DNA from: FLUQ01 sp031548325
GTDB taxonomy: Bacteria > Desulfobacterota > Desulfovibrionia > Desulfovibrionales > Desulfovibrionaceae
Direction of reading: 5' to 3'
Length of the DNA stretch: 12,035 bases
Assembly (NCBI GenBank): GCA_031548325.1
Contig: JAVBRE010000071.1
Span: 1 to 12,035, forward strand
Position 1 is the stretch's first letter. The number at the start of each line of letters is the position of its first letter. Below are positions 1 to 6,280 of the stretch, one piece after another. The notes beneath the pieces are model-generated. The model made no database searches and had not been told where the DNA came from. It saw nothing but the letters and a program-made list of their open reading frames with translations. A program made the translations under genes and the position numbers.

Positions 1-1
1 C

Positions 2-427
2 TTTCACCCCGGCGGCAGCCTGGGGCAGCGTCTGCGCCTGAAAATTTCCGAGGTCATGCACACCCAGGACCTGCCCGTTGTGCTGCAAAGCGCGACCCTG
101 GCCGCGGCCCTGGCCGTGCTGGATGCCGGGGGCCTGGGCGCGGTGCTGATCACGCACAGCGACGGCCGCATGGCCGGCATCGTGACTGACGGCGACGTGC
201 GCCGGCGCGTCGCGCGGGGCGCTCTGGACCTTGCCGCGCCCGTATCCTCGGTGATGACCTTGAACCCGCGGCACGGCAAGGCGGACCAGTCCGTGGCCGA
301 ACTGCTGGACTTGATGGAGCAATCGGCCATTACCGTGCTGCCCGTCGTCCGCGAAGGCGATTTTTTGCTGGGCATCATCCACCTGCATGACCTTCTGGGT
401 AAAGGCAAGGTGCATTTCACGGTATGA
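2..427 (+). CDS. kdsD: Arabinose-5-phosphate isomerase, C-terminal part (CBS pair), partial at 5' end
   Basis: The frame is open from the window edge. It begins FHPGGSLGQRLRLKISEVMH, the junction between the SIS sugar-isomerase domain and the CBS pair in KdsD/KpsF proteins. About 140 residues are visible. They hold two CBS repeats: the first ends in GIVTDGDVRRRV, the second runs from the VMTLNP segment to LLGIIHLHDLL. KdsD interconverts ribulose-5-phosphate and arabinose-5-phosphate, the first step towards Kdo of lipopolysaccharide, in the cytoplasm. The catalytic SIS domain lies upstream of the window. The ATG at 56 is internal and not the start. The stop TGA overlaps the next gene's first ATG as ATGA, so the two are probably translationally coupled. 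A CBS-pair protein of another family is possible, but the HPGG junction is characteristic. Confidence 0.86.
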   Translation, partial: FHPGGSLGQRLRLKISEVMHTQDLPVVLQSATLAAALAVLDAGGLGAVLITHSDGRMAGIVTDGDVRRRVARGALDLAAPVSSVMTLNPRHGKADQSVAELLDLMEQSAITVLPVVREGDFLLGIIHLHDLLGKGKVHFTV

Positions 428-1308
428 CGGAGCGCTCTATGGTCAAAGACGGCAAACCCATCAGCCACAGCCGCCTGGAGATGCGGCACAAACCGCAACC
501 CGCGGAATCGAACACCAGCGGCGTGATGCACGGCGGTTACATTTTGTTCCACCTGGACACGGCGGGCGGCATGACCGCCATGCGCCACGCGGGCACGCGC
601 GTGGTCACGGTTTCCGTGGACCGCATGGATTTCAAAAGCCCGGTGCGCATGGGCGAGGACATGGTCTTCAAAACCTCGGCGAACATGGCGCACAAAAGTT
701 CCATTGAGGTAGGCGCGCGCATTGAGGCCGAAAATCCCTATACCGGCGAGCTTCGGCACGTGGGCACCGCCTATCTGACTTACGTGGCCCTCAATGAAGA
801 GGGCCGCCCCACGGTCGTACGGCCACTCATTCCCGAAACGCAGGAAGACCGCCGCCGCATGGCCGACGCTGCGCGCCGCCGCAACCTGCGCCGCATGGAA
901 CGAGCCCAGGCCAACGGCAAGGCCTTCATTTTCCGCATTGCGCTGCTGCCCGAACTTTACGCCTTGTGCCGCCTTGCCCCCGGCGCACCCGTGCCCGCCG
1001 TACCCGAAGGCTCTTTTTTCGCCACGGCCCGGGACGGCGGCGAAATTTCCCTGGTGCTGCCCCAGGAAGCGCTGCCTTCTTCCGGGTCCGGCATGAAGCT
1101 GGACAAAGGCTGGCGGGCCTTTATGCTGCGCGCGGATCTGGACCTTTCCCTGTCCGGTGTGGTGGCCAACCTCAGCGCCATCATCGCCGCGGAAAAAATC
1201 AGCATCTATTACGTCACCACCTTCAGCACCGGCTATTTTCTGGTGCGCGCGGACCAGGTTCAGGCCGCCGCCGAAGCCTTGCGTCTGGCCGGCCACACCG
1301 TCGACTGA
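424..1308 (+). CDS. Acyl-CoA thioesterase (hotdog, YciA-like) fused to a CASTOR-type ACT domain
   Basis: A 294-residue protein in two parts. Residues ~15-150 are a hotdog thioesterase of the YciA/ACOT type: N30 and D45 sit in the NTSGVMHGG...HLDTAGG stretch that carries the active-site Asp in that family, followed by SVDRMDF, the SSIEVG strand, AENPYTG and a basic helix ending near 160. Residues ~165-293 match stand-alone ACT_7/CASTOR proteins: LLPELYALCRL, then GWRAF, DLSLSGVVANLSAIIA, SIYYVTTFSTGYFLV and LRLAGH. The expected role is hydrolysis of acyl-CoA thioesters, with the ACT part probably a small-ligand (amino-acid) sensor; the regulatory link is inference. ATG 424 overlaps the kdsD stop. 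ATG 439 is a serious alternative, with GGAG at 429-432 placed 6 nt upstream (289 aa). An internal ATG at 895 has no Shine-Dalgarno site, so a separate ACT product is not supported. Confidence 0.85.
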   Translation: MTERSMVKDGKPISHSRLEMRHKPQPAESNTSGVMHGGYILFHLDTAGGMTAMRHAGTRVVTVSVDRMDFKSPVRMGEDMVFKTSANMAHKSSIEVGARIEAENPYTGELRHVGTAYLTYVALNEEGRPTVVRPLIPETQEDRRRMADAARRRNLRRMERAQANGKAFIFRIALLPELYALCRLAPGAPVPAVPEGSFFATARDGGEISLVLPQEALPSSGSGMKLDKGWRAFMLRADLDLSLSGVVANLSAIIAAEKISIYYVTTFSTGYFLVRADQVQAAAEALRLAGHTVD

Positions 1309-1388
1309 AATGCGGGCTTTTGCTTCCGGGCGGCGTTGCAGGCAGATTTCAAGCCGGCGAAGCCTGACGCCAGCCGGCCGCTACCTGA

Positions 1389-1417
1389 TAGACAAGCATG
1401 GTGAAGCGCTGTAGTGT
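1389..1417 (+). promoter_or_regulatory. Possible sigma70-type promoter for the LpoA-like gene
   Basis: TAGACA (1389-1394) is five of six to the TTGACA consensus. It is followed by a 17-nt spacer and TAGTGT (1412-1417), which matches the -10 consensus in only three positions but at the three strongest ones (T, A, final T). It lies 52 nt before the ATG at 1470. The spacing is ideal and the -10 is poor, so this is a weak candidate. Confidence 0.25.
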
Positions 1418-1432
1418 ACACAGTCCTATGCA

Positions 1433-1447
1433 GGTCTGCCTCAGACC
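1433..1447 (+). repeat. Perfect 6-bp hairpin in the leader of the LpoA-like gene
   Basis: GGTCTG (1433-1438), a CCT loop and CAGACC (1442-1447) form a perfect inverted repeat about 22 nt before the start codon. A self-complementary ATCCGGAT (1455-1462) follows and covers the GGA that would serve as ribosome site. The pair could modulate translation, but short dyads also arise by chance. Confidence 0.35.
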
Positions 1448-1469
1448 ATCTCCTATCCGGATGTAAGCC

Positions 1470-3461
1470 ATGAAACAGATTGTATCGCGTTTGCGCCGGC
1501 GCGTGCCGGTTTTTTCCCCGGCGCTGCTGCTTGTGTGTCTTTGTCTGGCCCTTGGCGGCTGCTTCAAAAAAAGCATCGACGCCGGCGATCCGGGCCGCGC
1601 CGCGCAAGGCGGCGCTGCGCAGCGCGCCGCCATCGCCGAAATTTCCGTGGAAGGGGCTGAAGCGGCGCTTGCGGCCGGCGATATGGCCAAGGCCGAGCAG
1701 ATAGCCACCCAGATTTCCTCCCGTCCCGGCCTGTCGCAAGCCGACACGGCGCGGATTTCGCGGGTTCTGGCCCTGTCGTCCCTGGCCAACCGCCGGGCCT
1801 ATCTGAGCGTCACCGCTCTGGAACGCTGGAGAAGCGCCGACGCCAAAGCGGACGCGGGCAAGGAATGGCAGGACGCCTTTCTGGCCGCCCTGGATCAATT
1901 TTCCCGCTATGACGCCACTGCCAGGGCCAATGCGGTGCTGAACGACGAGAACCGGCCTTTCAGCTTGCGGGCCGCCTGCGCCCTGTTTCTGGCCGCCGGG
2001 CAGTGGGAGCGCGGCGCGGCGCAGGAAGCGCTGGCAAGCCTTACCGCCCTGTACGCCAAGGCTCCGGACAAAAACCAGCGCATGGCCATGGAATACATGC
2101 TGTTCGACGCCCTGCACAAGGCCACCCCGGCGGGTCTGAACGGCCTTGCCGCGCTGGCGACGCCCGAAAACAGCAAGGCCTATCCCCATGCCCTGGTGAA
2201 GCTGGAGCAGATCCGGCGGGCGGGCCTTGAGCCCGGCGGCCGGGAGGCCGCCAAGGCCGAAGTCGATGCCCTGCGGGCCGGAAGCGCTCTGGCGGAACCG
2301 GATATTTTCGCTTCCTGGGCCGCTCCGACAGCCCCCGCCGCGTCCACCGTCATCGTGCCGCTGAGCGGCAAGACCCTGGTCATGGCCCTTCCGCTCAGCG
2401 GATCTCTGGGCAAGATCGGGTCCAAAGTGGCACGCGGCGCGGAAACAGCCCGCAAGGAATTCGCCGCGGCCGGCCACGATATCGGCCTGGTGCTGCTGGA
2501 CACGCAACAGCCCGACTGGCTGGACAAGCTGGCCGCCCTGCCGCCGACGCTGACCGTGGTGGGCGGCCCCCTGCGCGGGCAGGATTTTGCCGCGGCCCAG
2601 GCCAGAGGCCTGACCGGCAGCAGGGCTTTTCTGACCTTTATGCCCACACTTGGGGCGGGCAATGAGGAAGGCCGGGCCGGCTGGCGCTTTTTCCCCGGTC
2701 CTGAAGACCAGATGGCCGCGCTGTTCCAGTTGACCCAGGAACTGGGCGTGACGCGTTACGCCATTCTGATGCCGGACAATGACCCCTATATGGAGCGGAT
2801 GGCGGACCTTTTCGAGCAGCAGGCCGCAGCGCGGGGCGCAAGCGTTGCCCTGCGTTCCAAATACCCCGCCAAGGCGCCGGATACCTGGAACAAGTTCATC
2901 GGGTCCTTTCTCGGCACCAACAAAAATGTCGACCGCGCGCCCGGCGTTTCCTTTCAGGCCATTTTTCTGCCCGACACCTGGAAACACATGGAACTGATCG
3001 TTCCCAACCTCTTCTACTTCCGCGAAACCCGGCAGGTGCTGCTCGGCACTTCGCTCTGGGAGCAGGGGCTGACAAACAACGATCACATTGACGCCCACTA
3101 TTACGGTATGGGGGTTTTTCCCGGCGCCTGGAACCTGAAAGCGCCGACCCCGGCCGCGGAAAACCTGCAAGCCGCCTTTGCCAGGGCCGGCCATGGCGAA
3201 CCGGATTTCTGGGCGGGGCTGGGTTACGATTTTGTGCGCTTTGCCGCGACCATGGACATTCCTCAAGGCTGGACGCAGGGCGCCGTGAACGCGGCCCTGG
3301 CCGGGCATACGAACATATCCTGGAGCATGGCTCCCATCACCTGGTCTTCGTCCGGCAAGGCCAGCCAGCGCTTGCACCTGTTCACTCCGGTCAACGAAGG
3401 CTTTGTTCCGGCGAATCCCGAGGACATCAAGGTCAGATTCAATAAGGCCTGGAAAAGATAA
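1470..3461 (+). CDS. LpoA/YraM-like lipoprotein with periplasmic-binding fold (penicillin-binding protein activator)
   Basis: A 663-residue lipoprotein. A basic N-terminus (KQIVSRLRRR) precedes a hydrophobic stretch and the lipobox LGGC, with the lipidated Cys at 31. Residues ~55-270 are Ala-rich and helical, with paired-helix spacing as in TPR modules. Residues ~300-620 read as a type I periplasmic-binding fold, opening LVMALPLSGSLGKIG and continuing through TVVGGPLRG, RYAILMPDNDPY, AIFLPDTW and GLGYDFVRF. This arrangement (lipoprotein, TPR-like part, PBP-like part) is that of LpoA/YraM, an outer-membrane activator of the class A synthase PBP1A in Enterobacteria. In this lineage the role is inferred from architecture only, and a solute-binding function is the main alternative. 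gatC follows after 36 nt, so the genes may be co-transcribed. Confidence 0.78.
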   Translation: MKQIVSRLRRRVPVFSPALLLVCLCLALGGCFKKSIDAGDPGRAAQGGAAQRAAIAEISVEGAEAALAAGDMAKAEQIATQISSRPGLSQADTARISRVLALSSLANRRAYLSVTALERWRSADAKADAGKEWQDAFLAALDQFSRYDATARANAVLNDENRPFSLRAACALFLAAGQWERGAAQEALASLTALYAKAPDKNQRMAMEYMLFDALHKATPAGLNGLAALATPENSKAYPHALVKLEQIRRAGLEPGGREAAKAEVDALRAGSALAEPDIFASWAAPTAPAASTVIVPLSGKTLVMALPLSGSLGKIGSKVARGAETARKEFAAAGHDIGLVLLDTQQPDWLDKLAALPPTLTVVGGPLRGQDFAAAQARGLTGSRAFLTFMPTLGAGNEEGRAGWRFFPGPEDQMAALFQLTQELGVTRYAILMPDNDPYMERMADLFEQQAAARGASVALRSKYPAKAPDTWNKFIGSFLGTNKNVDRAPGVSFQAIFLPDTWKHMELIVPNLFYFRETRQVLLGTSLWEQGLTNNDHIDAHYYGMGVFPGAWNLKAPTPAAENLQAAFARAGHGEPDFWAGLGYDFVRFAATMDIPQGWTQGAVNAALAGHTNISWSMAPITWSSSGKASQRLHLFTPVNEGFVPANPEDIKVRFNKAWKR

Positions 3462-3488
3462 ATTATATTGCCGCCATAGCCTAAGAAT

Positions 3489-3494
3489 GGAGAG
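3489..3494 (+). promoter_or_regulatory. Shine-Dalgarno site of gatC
   Basis: GGAGAG at 3489-3494; its GGAG core ends 5 nt before ATG 3498. It is a good ribosome site and fixes the gatC start. Confidence 0.75.
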
Positions 3495-3497
3495 AAT

Positions 3498-3812
3498 ATG
3501 AAAGAAAGCCTGGAACGGGTTCTGGCGGTCGCCGGCCTGGCCCGTCTCGACCTGACCGAGGGTCTGGCCCCGGCGGACAAGGAAGCCGCGCTGGAACGCT
3601 ATGCCCGTGAGTTCAAGGATATTGTGGCCCTGATGGATACTCTCGGCGAAGTGAATACTGAAGGGGTCGAGCCTTTGTACTGGCCTCTTGCCGTTCCGCC
3701 GGCCGCGCCGCGCGAGGATGCCGCCGCGAAACACAACACCAGGAACGAACTGCTGGCCGGCGCGCCGGAGCAGGACGGCCGTTTTTTCATCGTGCCCAAG
3801 ATCGTGGGCTGA
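3498..3812 (+). CDS. gatC: Aspartyl/glutamyl-tRNA amidotransferase subunit C
   Basis: A 104-residue protein, close to the ~95-100 residues usual for GatC. It has the family's order: an N-terminal helix (VLAVAGLARLDL), a second helix with FKDIVALMDTL, the conserved VNTEGVEPL turn, then REDAA..., NELLAGAPEQDGRFFIVPKIVG, where the APE..DG.F.VPK ending is diagnostic. GatC is the small subunit of the GatCAB transamidase, which converts Glu-tRNA(Gln) and/or Asp-tRNA(Asn) to the correctly charged forms in the cytoplasm; it tethers GatA to GatB. gatA starts 11 nt after its stop. gatB is not in the window. Confidence 0.95.
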   Translation: MKESLERVLAVAGLARLDLTEGLAPADKEAALERYAREFKDIVALMDTLGEVNTEGVEPLYWPLAVPPAAPREDAAAKHNTRNELLAGAPEQDGRFFIVPKIVG

Positions 3813-3823
3813 AGGATCCGGTT

Positions 3824-5302
3824 ATGTCTACCCTGTACTCCCAATCTTTGCTCGCCGTGCGTGACGCCCTGGCCGGCCGGGAAATCCGGGCCGTTGACGC
3901 GACGAACGCCTGTCTTGAGCGCATCGCGGCCACAGACGGGATTTTGAAAGCCATGGTCCCGCCGCTGTTGGCGGACAAGGCCCTGGAAACAGCAAAACGC
4001 ATGGACGCGGCAGGCCCGGACCCGGCGAAACCCCTTTGGGGCGTGCCCATCGCCCTCAAAGACTGCATCTGTCTGAAAGACCACCCAACGACCTGCGCCT
4101 CGCGCATGCTGCAAAATTTTACGCCCTTTTACGACGCCCACGTGGTCCGGCTGCTTGTCGACGCCGGGGCCGTCATCGTGGGCAAGACCAACATGGATGA
4201 ATTCGCCATGGGGTCCACCACCGAACCTTCCGCCTTGCAGGCTACGGCCAACCCCTGGGACGCTTCCCGCGTGCCCGGCGGGTCCAGCGGCGGGTCGGCC
4301 GCCGCCGTGGCCGCCTGCCAGGTGTTCGGCGCGCTGGGTTCCGACACCGGCGGCTCCATTCGCCAGCCAGCGTCCCTCTGCGGTTGCGTGGGTGTGAAAC
4401 CAACCTACGGCCGGGTGTCCCGCTACGGCGTTGTGGCCTACGCCTCGTCCATGGACCAGGTGGGAACCCTGGCCCGTTCCGTGGCGGACGCCGCGTTGCT
4501 GTTGCAAGTTATTTCCGGGCATGACCCGCGCGACGCCACGTCCGCGCCGCTGCCCGCGGAAAACTACCTGGCCGCTCTGCGTGAAGGGGGTGATCTTAAA
4601 GGCGTGCGCATCGGGCTGCCCCACGAATTCTGGGAAGGCAACGAGCCGGAAGTGGACGAAAGCTGCCGCGCCGCCCTGAACGCGGCCAAAAACATGGGGG
4701 CGGAACTGGTGGAAGTCTCTCTGCCCCATACCCGATACGGGGTAGCCGCCTATTATATCCTCAGCCCGGCGGAAGCCAGCACCAACCTGGCCCGCTTTGA
4801 CGGCGTGCGCTACGGCCTGCGCGACGCGGACGCCAAGGAACTGGTGGACATGTATGTGGGTTCGCGCTCCAAGGGGCTGGGCGAAGAGGTCAAGCGCCGC
4901 ATTCTGCTGGGCACCTTCGTGCTTTCGGCGGGGTATTACGACGCCTATTACAAAAAAGCCGCCCAGGTGCGCCGGCTGATTCAGCAGGATTATCTGGCGG
5001 CCTTTGAAAAATGCGATTTCCTGGCCGCGCCCGCCGCGCCCATGACCGCCTGGGAATTGGGCCGCAACAGCGAAGACCCGGTGACCGTGTATATGCGCGA
5101 CGCCCTGACCCTGTCCCTGAACCTGGCGGGCCTGCCGGGCATTTGCATGCCGGCCGGGCTGGGCGCGAAGTCCGACCTGCCGGTGGGATTGCAATTGCTT
5201 GCTCCGGCCTTTGCGGAAAAAAAGCTGCTGAAAGCGGCGCATCTTCTGTTCGAGGAAATGCCGCCGCTGGGCATGCCCAGGGCGATTGCGGGTTGCAGGT
5301 AG
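3824..5302 (+). CDS. gatA: Aspartyl/glutamyl-tRNA amidotransferase subunit A
   Basis: A 492-residue protein of normal GatA length. All three catalytic residues of the amidase-signature triad are present: K79 in IALKD, S154 in PGGSSGGS (the cis-Ser) and the nucleophile S178 in GSDTGGSIRQPAS. Also seen are GKTNMDEFAMGSTTE, VGVKPTYGRVSRYGVVAYASSMDQ (in pieces) and the C-terminal LAGLPGICMPAGL and PVGLQLLAPAF blocks. GatA hydrolyses glutamine and delivers ammonia to GatB, which amidates the misacylated tRNA. AAGGA at 3812-3816, 7 nt before ATG 3824, supports the start. The gene ends 18 bp before the left copy of the inverted repeat module, so its transcript probably terminates in that region. Confidence 0.97.
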   Translation: MSTLYSQSLLAVRDALAGREIRAVDATNACLERIAATDGILKAMVPPLLADKALETAKRMDAAGPDPAKPLWGVPIALKDCICLKDHPTTCASRMLQNFTPFYDAHVVRLLVDAGAVIVGKTNMDEFAMGSTTEPSALQATANPWDASRVPGGSSGGSAAAVAACQVFGALGSDTGGSIRQPASLCGCVGVKPTYGRVSRYGVVAYASSMDQVGTLARSVADAALLLQVISGHDPRDATSAPLPAENYLAALREGGDLKGVRIGLPHEFWEGNEPEVDESCRAALNAAKNMGAELVEVSLPHTRYGVAAYYILSPAEASTNLARFDGVRYGLRDADAKELVDMYVGSRSKGLGEEVKRRILLGTFVLSAGYYDAYYKKAAQVRRLIQQDYLAAFEKCDFLAAPAAPMTAWELGRNSEDPVTVYMRDALTLSLNLAGLPGICMPAGLGAKSDLPVGLQLLAPAFAEKKLLKAAHLLFEEMPPLGMPRAIAGCR

Positions 5303-5319
5303 CCTTTTTGAAGAGTGAG

Positions 5320-5449
5320 GCTCCCGCTTTGTTGTGGGGGTGGTTCCGGTGAAAAGGAAAGTTGTTTTTTTGATCTAGTTGGTCCGCCTCCCCGGCGGGG
5401 GCAAAAGGAGGGTGGCTTCGCAGCCCCCTCCTTTTGAATCCACCCCTGC
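5320..5449 (+). repeat. Left copy of ~130-bp inverted module (3' of gatA)
   Basis: Read on the plus strand, this segment aligns along its length with the reverse complement of 5738-5865. Identical blocks occur in the same order: GCTCCCG, TGGTTCCGGTG (5341-5351), GTTGTTTTTTT, TAGTTG-x-TCCGCC continuing through TCCCCGGCG, and a CCCCTGC end. Small indels separate the blocks. Each gene flanking the region therefore runs, after its stop, into the same sequence in the same orientation. Confidence 0.8.
5402..5436 (+). terminator. Strong hairpin in left module, possible gatA terminator
   Basis: CAAAAGGAGGG (5402-5412) pairs perfectly with CCCTCCTTTTG (5426-5436). The stem extends inward by GGC/GCC across a one-base bulge (T5413) to a TTCGCA loop, giving 14 pairs. 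It has no T run just after the stem; the module's run of seven T lies upstream (5365-5371), so it is not a textbook intrinsic terminator for gatA. Read as minus-strand RNA it is the same hairpin, so it could act in both directions. Confidence 0.5.
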
Positions 5450-5450
5450 G

Positions 5451-5477
5451 GCAAGGGCCGCTGAGCGCGGCCCCTGC
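5451..5477 (+). repeat. Hairpin with the GCCCCTGCACCCCGC repeat at its foot
   Basis: GCAAGGGCCGC (5451-5461) pairs with GCGGCCCCTGC (5467-5477), 11 positions with one A.C mismatch and a 5-nt loop. Its 3' foot runs into the 15-mer GCCCCTGCACCCCGC (5470-5484), which recurs exactly at 11939-11953 inside the helicase reading frame. Confidence 0.65.
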
Positions 5478-5510
5478 ACCCCGCGTTTCGCCTTTTGGCA
5501 GAACAAGCGC

Positions 5511-5568
5511 CCTCCGGCACGATGCATGTCGGGTATTGCCTGCGGTTGCGGCTCCTCCGGCACGATGC
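5511..5568 (+). repeat. 15-bp direct repeat, two copies 43 bp apart
   Basis: CCTCCGGCACGATGC occurs at 5511-5525 and again at 5554-5568. A shorter direct repeat, ATGCGGAGGCG, starts at 5565 and at 5631. Two copies are too few and too unevenly arranged for a CRISPR array; internal duplication within the element is likelier. Confidence 0.7.
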
Positions 5569-5590
5569 GGAGGCGACAAAACGATGCCCG

Positions 5591-5613
5591 TGAGATCAAA
5601 GGATTTGATCTCA
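5591..5613. repeat. Perfect 10-bp dyad with 3-nt loop at the centre of the element
   Basis: TGAGATCAAA (5591-5600), GGA, TTTGATCTCA (5604-5613). It is perfect, much less GC-rich than its surroundings, and lies almost midway between the two outer modules (their midpoint is about 5593). It could be a protein-binding operator or the apical hairpin of a folded RNA. Confidence 0.65.
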
Positions 5614-5637
5614 GGACACAGGCGGCGGCAATGCGGA

Positions 5638-5660
5638 GGCGGCTCCTGCTGGAAGCCGCC
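5638..5660. repeat. GC-rich 7-bp hairpin
   Basis: GGCGGCT (5638-5644) pairs with AGCCGCC (5654-5660) over a 9-nt loop. One of several stems between the two modules. Confidence 0.5.
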
Positions 5661-5737
5661 GGAGCCTTACAGACGCTCGCCCGGCCGGAGGGACAATCAA
5701 GAGAGGGCAAGAGCGTTACGCCCGGCACAACAAAAAG

Positions 5738-5865
5738 CAGGGGAGGGTTCCAAGGGAGGGGACGGCACGTCCTCCTCCCTTGGCCCGCGCCGGGGAGGCG
5801 GATCAACTAAAGAAAAAAACAACCTTTCTTCGCACCGGAACCACTTTTACTCAAAAGGCGGGAGC
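5738..5865 (-). repeat. Right copy of the inverted module (3' of the CxxC gene)
   Basis: Its reverse complement aligns with 5320-5449 (GCTCCCG at 5859-5865, TGGTTCCGGTG at 5833-5843, then the T7 block and TCCGCCTCCCCGGCG). It begins 55 bp past the stop of the minus-strand CxxC gene, mirroring the left copy's place 18 bp past gatA. No clear target-site duplication flanks the pair. Confidence 0.8.
5750..5783 (-). terminator. Strong hairpin in right module, possible terminator
   Basis: CCAAGGGAGG (5750-5759) pairs with CCTCCCTTGG (5774-5783). The stem continues as GGACG (5760-5764) with CGTCC (5768-5772) around a GCA loop, with one bulged T (5773): 15 pairs. It occupies the same place in the module as the left hairpin, but most of the arm sequence differs (CCAAGGGAGG versus CAAAAGGAGGG), so pairing is kept while bases change, as expected if the structure is selected. 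Confidence 0.5.
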
Positions 5866-5920
5866 AACATTCTTGTATCCCGCACCGGAGAGGCGAAAGC
5901 GCCACTCTTCACATCGCTCT

Positions 5921-6280
5921 TCAGCCTTTGAACCCCGGCAGCCACAATTCCTTGGGCCTGCGGATACGGTCCATCACACGGCGGTACGTCTCGGGCGCGA
6001 CTCCGAAACGATACGGCCAAAGCGCGCAGCCTTCTCCGGCGGTACAGCGACGAATTTCGGCCCGGCCGGCCGCGCAGACAAAGCAATAACGACGTATGCC
6101 CCGCAGCGCCCGGCCGTATTCGGGGTGTACGGACAGCGCATCAGGCAAGCGCCAGGGATACAGAGGACATTTTCTGTCCGCACACTCGCGCACGGAAAGA
6201 GCAAGACCGCCCTGGCAGTCAAGGCAGAACCGGCGCGCGGCGCGCAGGGCTTTTGGTTCGGGGTCGCTATGCTGCATCAT
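5921..6280 (-). CDS. Small Cys-rich protein with two CxxC...C...C zinc-ribbon-like repeats
   Basis: From ATG 6280 the protein has 119 residues. It carries two tandem copies of one motif: CLDC, then C after 10 residues and C four later (CADRKC), followed by PLYPWR; and CFVC, then C after 9 residues and C five later (CTAGEGC), followed by ALWPYR. Each copy is preceded by an aromatic/basic turn (RRF or RRY). Eight cysteines in two four-Cys sets suggest two structural zinc sites; redox or nucleic-acid roles are possible. I recognise the CxxC...C.L.PYR pattern as common in small uncharacterised Desulfovibrio and phage proteins, but no function is known to me. The start overlaps the end of the sensor-like gene by 14 nt, implying translational coupling. 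GTG 6298 or ATG 6277 are alternative starts; none has a good Shine-Dalgarno site. Confidence 0.78.
   Translation of the reverse strand: MMQHSDPEPKALRAARRFCLDCQGGLALSVRECADRKCPLYPWRLPDALSVHPEYGRALRGIRRYCFVCAAGRAEIRRCTAGEGCALWPYRFGVAPETYRRVMDRIRRPKELWLPGFKG

Larger units (their letters stand above)
1309..1469. other. Intergenic region with 5' leader of the lipoprotein gene
   Basis: A gap of 161 bp between the thioesterase fusion and the lipoprotein gene. No ORF is credible. It contains GC-rich partial dyads around 1355-1380 (two GCCGGC palindromes) that could help end the upstream transcript but lack a T tract, a weak promoter-like pair (1389-1417) and a short perfect hairpin (1433-1447). The ribosome site for the gene at 1470 is weak: only GGA at 1459-1461. 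Confidence 0.5.
5303..5920. other. Gene-free 618-bp convergent intergenic region made of repeats and hairpins
   Basis: Between the stop of gatA (plus) and the stop of the CxxC protein (minus). Long open frames cross it in several phases on both strands, but their translations are Pro/Arg/Gly-rich, match no family and lack good ribosome sites, so I call no gene. It holds an inverted pair of ~130-bp modules (5320-5449 and 5738-5865), each with a strong hairpin, and a ~290-bp centre with two further hairpins, a 10-bp perfect dyad and a duplicated 15-mer. An outer match also exists: TGAAGAGTG at 5309-5317 and its complement at 5903-5911. Possible roles are bidirectional termination, a non-autonomous (MITE-like) element or a structured RNA. 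Confidence 0.75.

Noticed and set aside
4..1296. A 430-codon minus-strand open frame opposite kdsD and the thioesterase
   Set aside because: It is antisense to two recognisable genes, its translation is Gly/His/Arg-rich and matches no family. High GC leaves long antisense frames open.
1260..3734. An 824-codon minus-strand open frame opposite the lipoprotein and gatC
   Set aside because: It spans three plus-strand genes with clear motifs; no domain is visible in the translation. It is a shadow of GC-rich codon usage.
3599..5242. A 547-codon minus-strand open frame opposite gatA
   Set aside because: It is antisense to gatA, which has its full catalytic triad; the translation is His/Gly/Gln-rich without motifs.
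5511..5568. CRISPR-like direct repeats
   Set aside because: Only two copies of a 15-mer, no regular array and no cas genes.
5320..5865. Retron-type msr-msd RNA (inverted repeats flanking hairpins)
   Set aside because: No reverse transcriptase is encoded in the window, and the arms are far longer than retron a1/a2 repeats.
5379..5931. Overlapping plus- and minus-strand ORFs of 140-230 codons in the gap after gatA
   Set aside because: They run through inverted repeats and hairpins, are Pro/Arg/Gly-rich, contradict one another in frame and lack ribosome sites.
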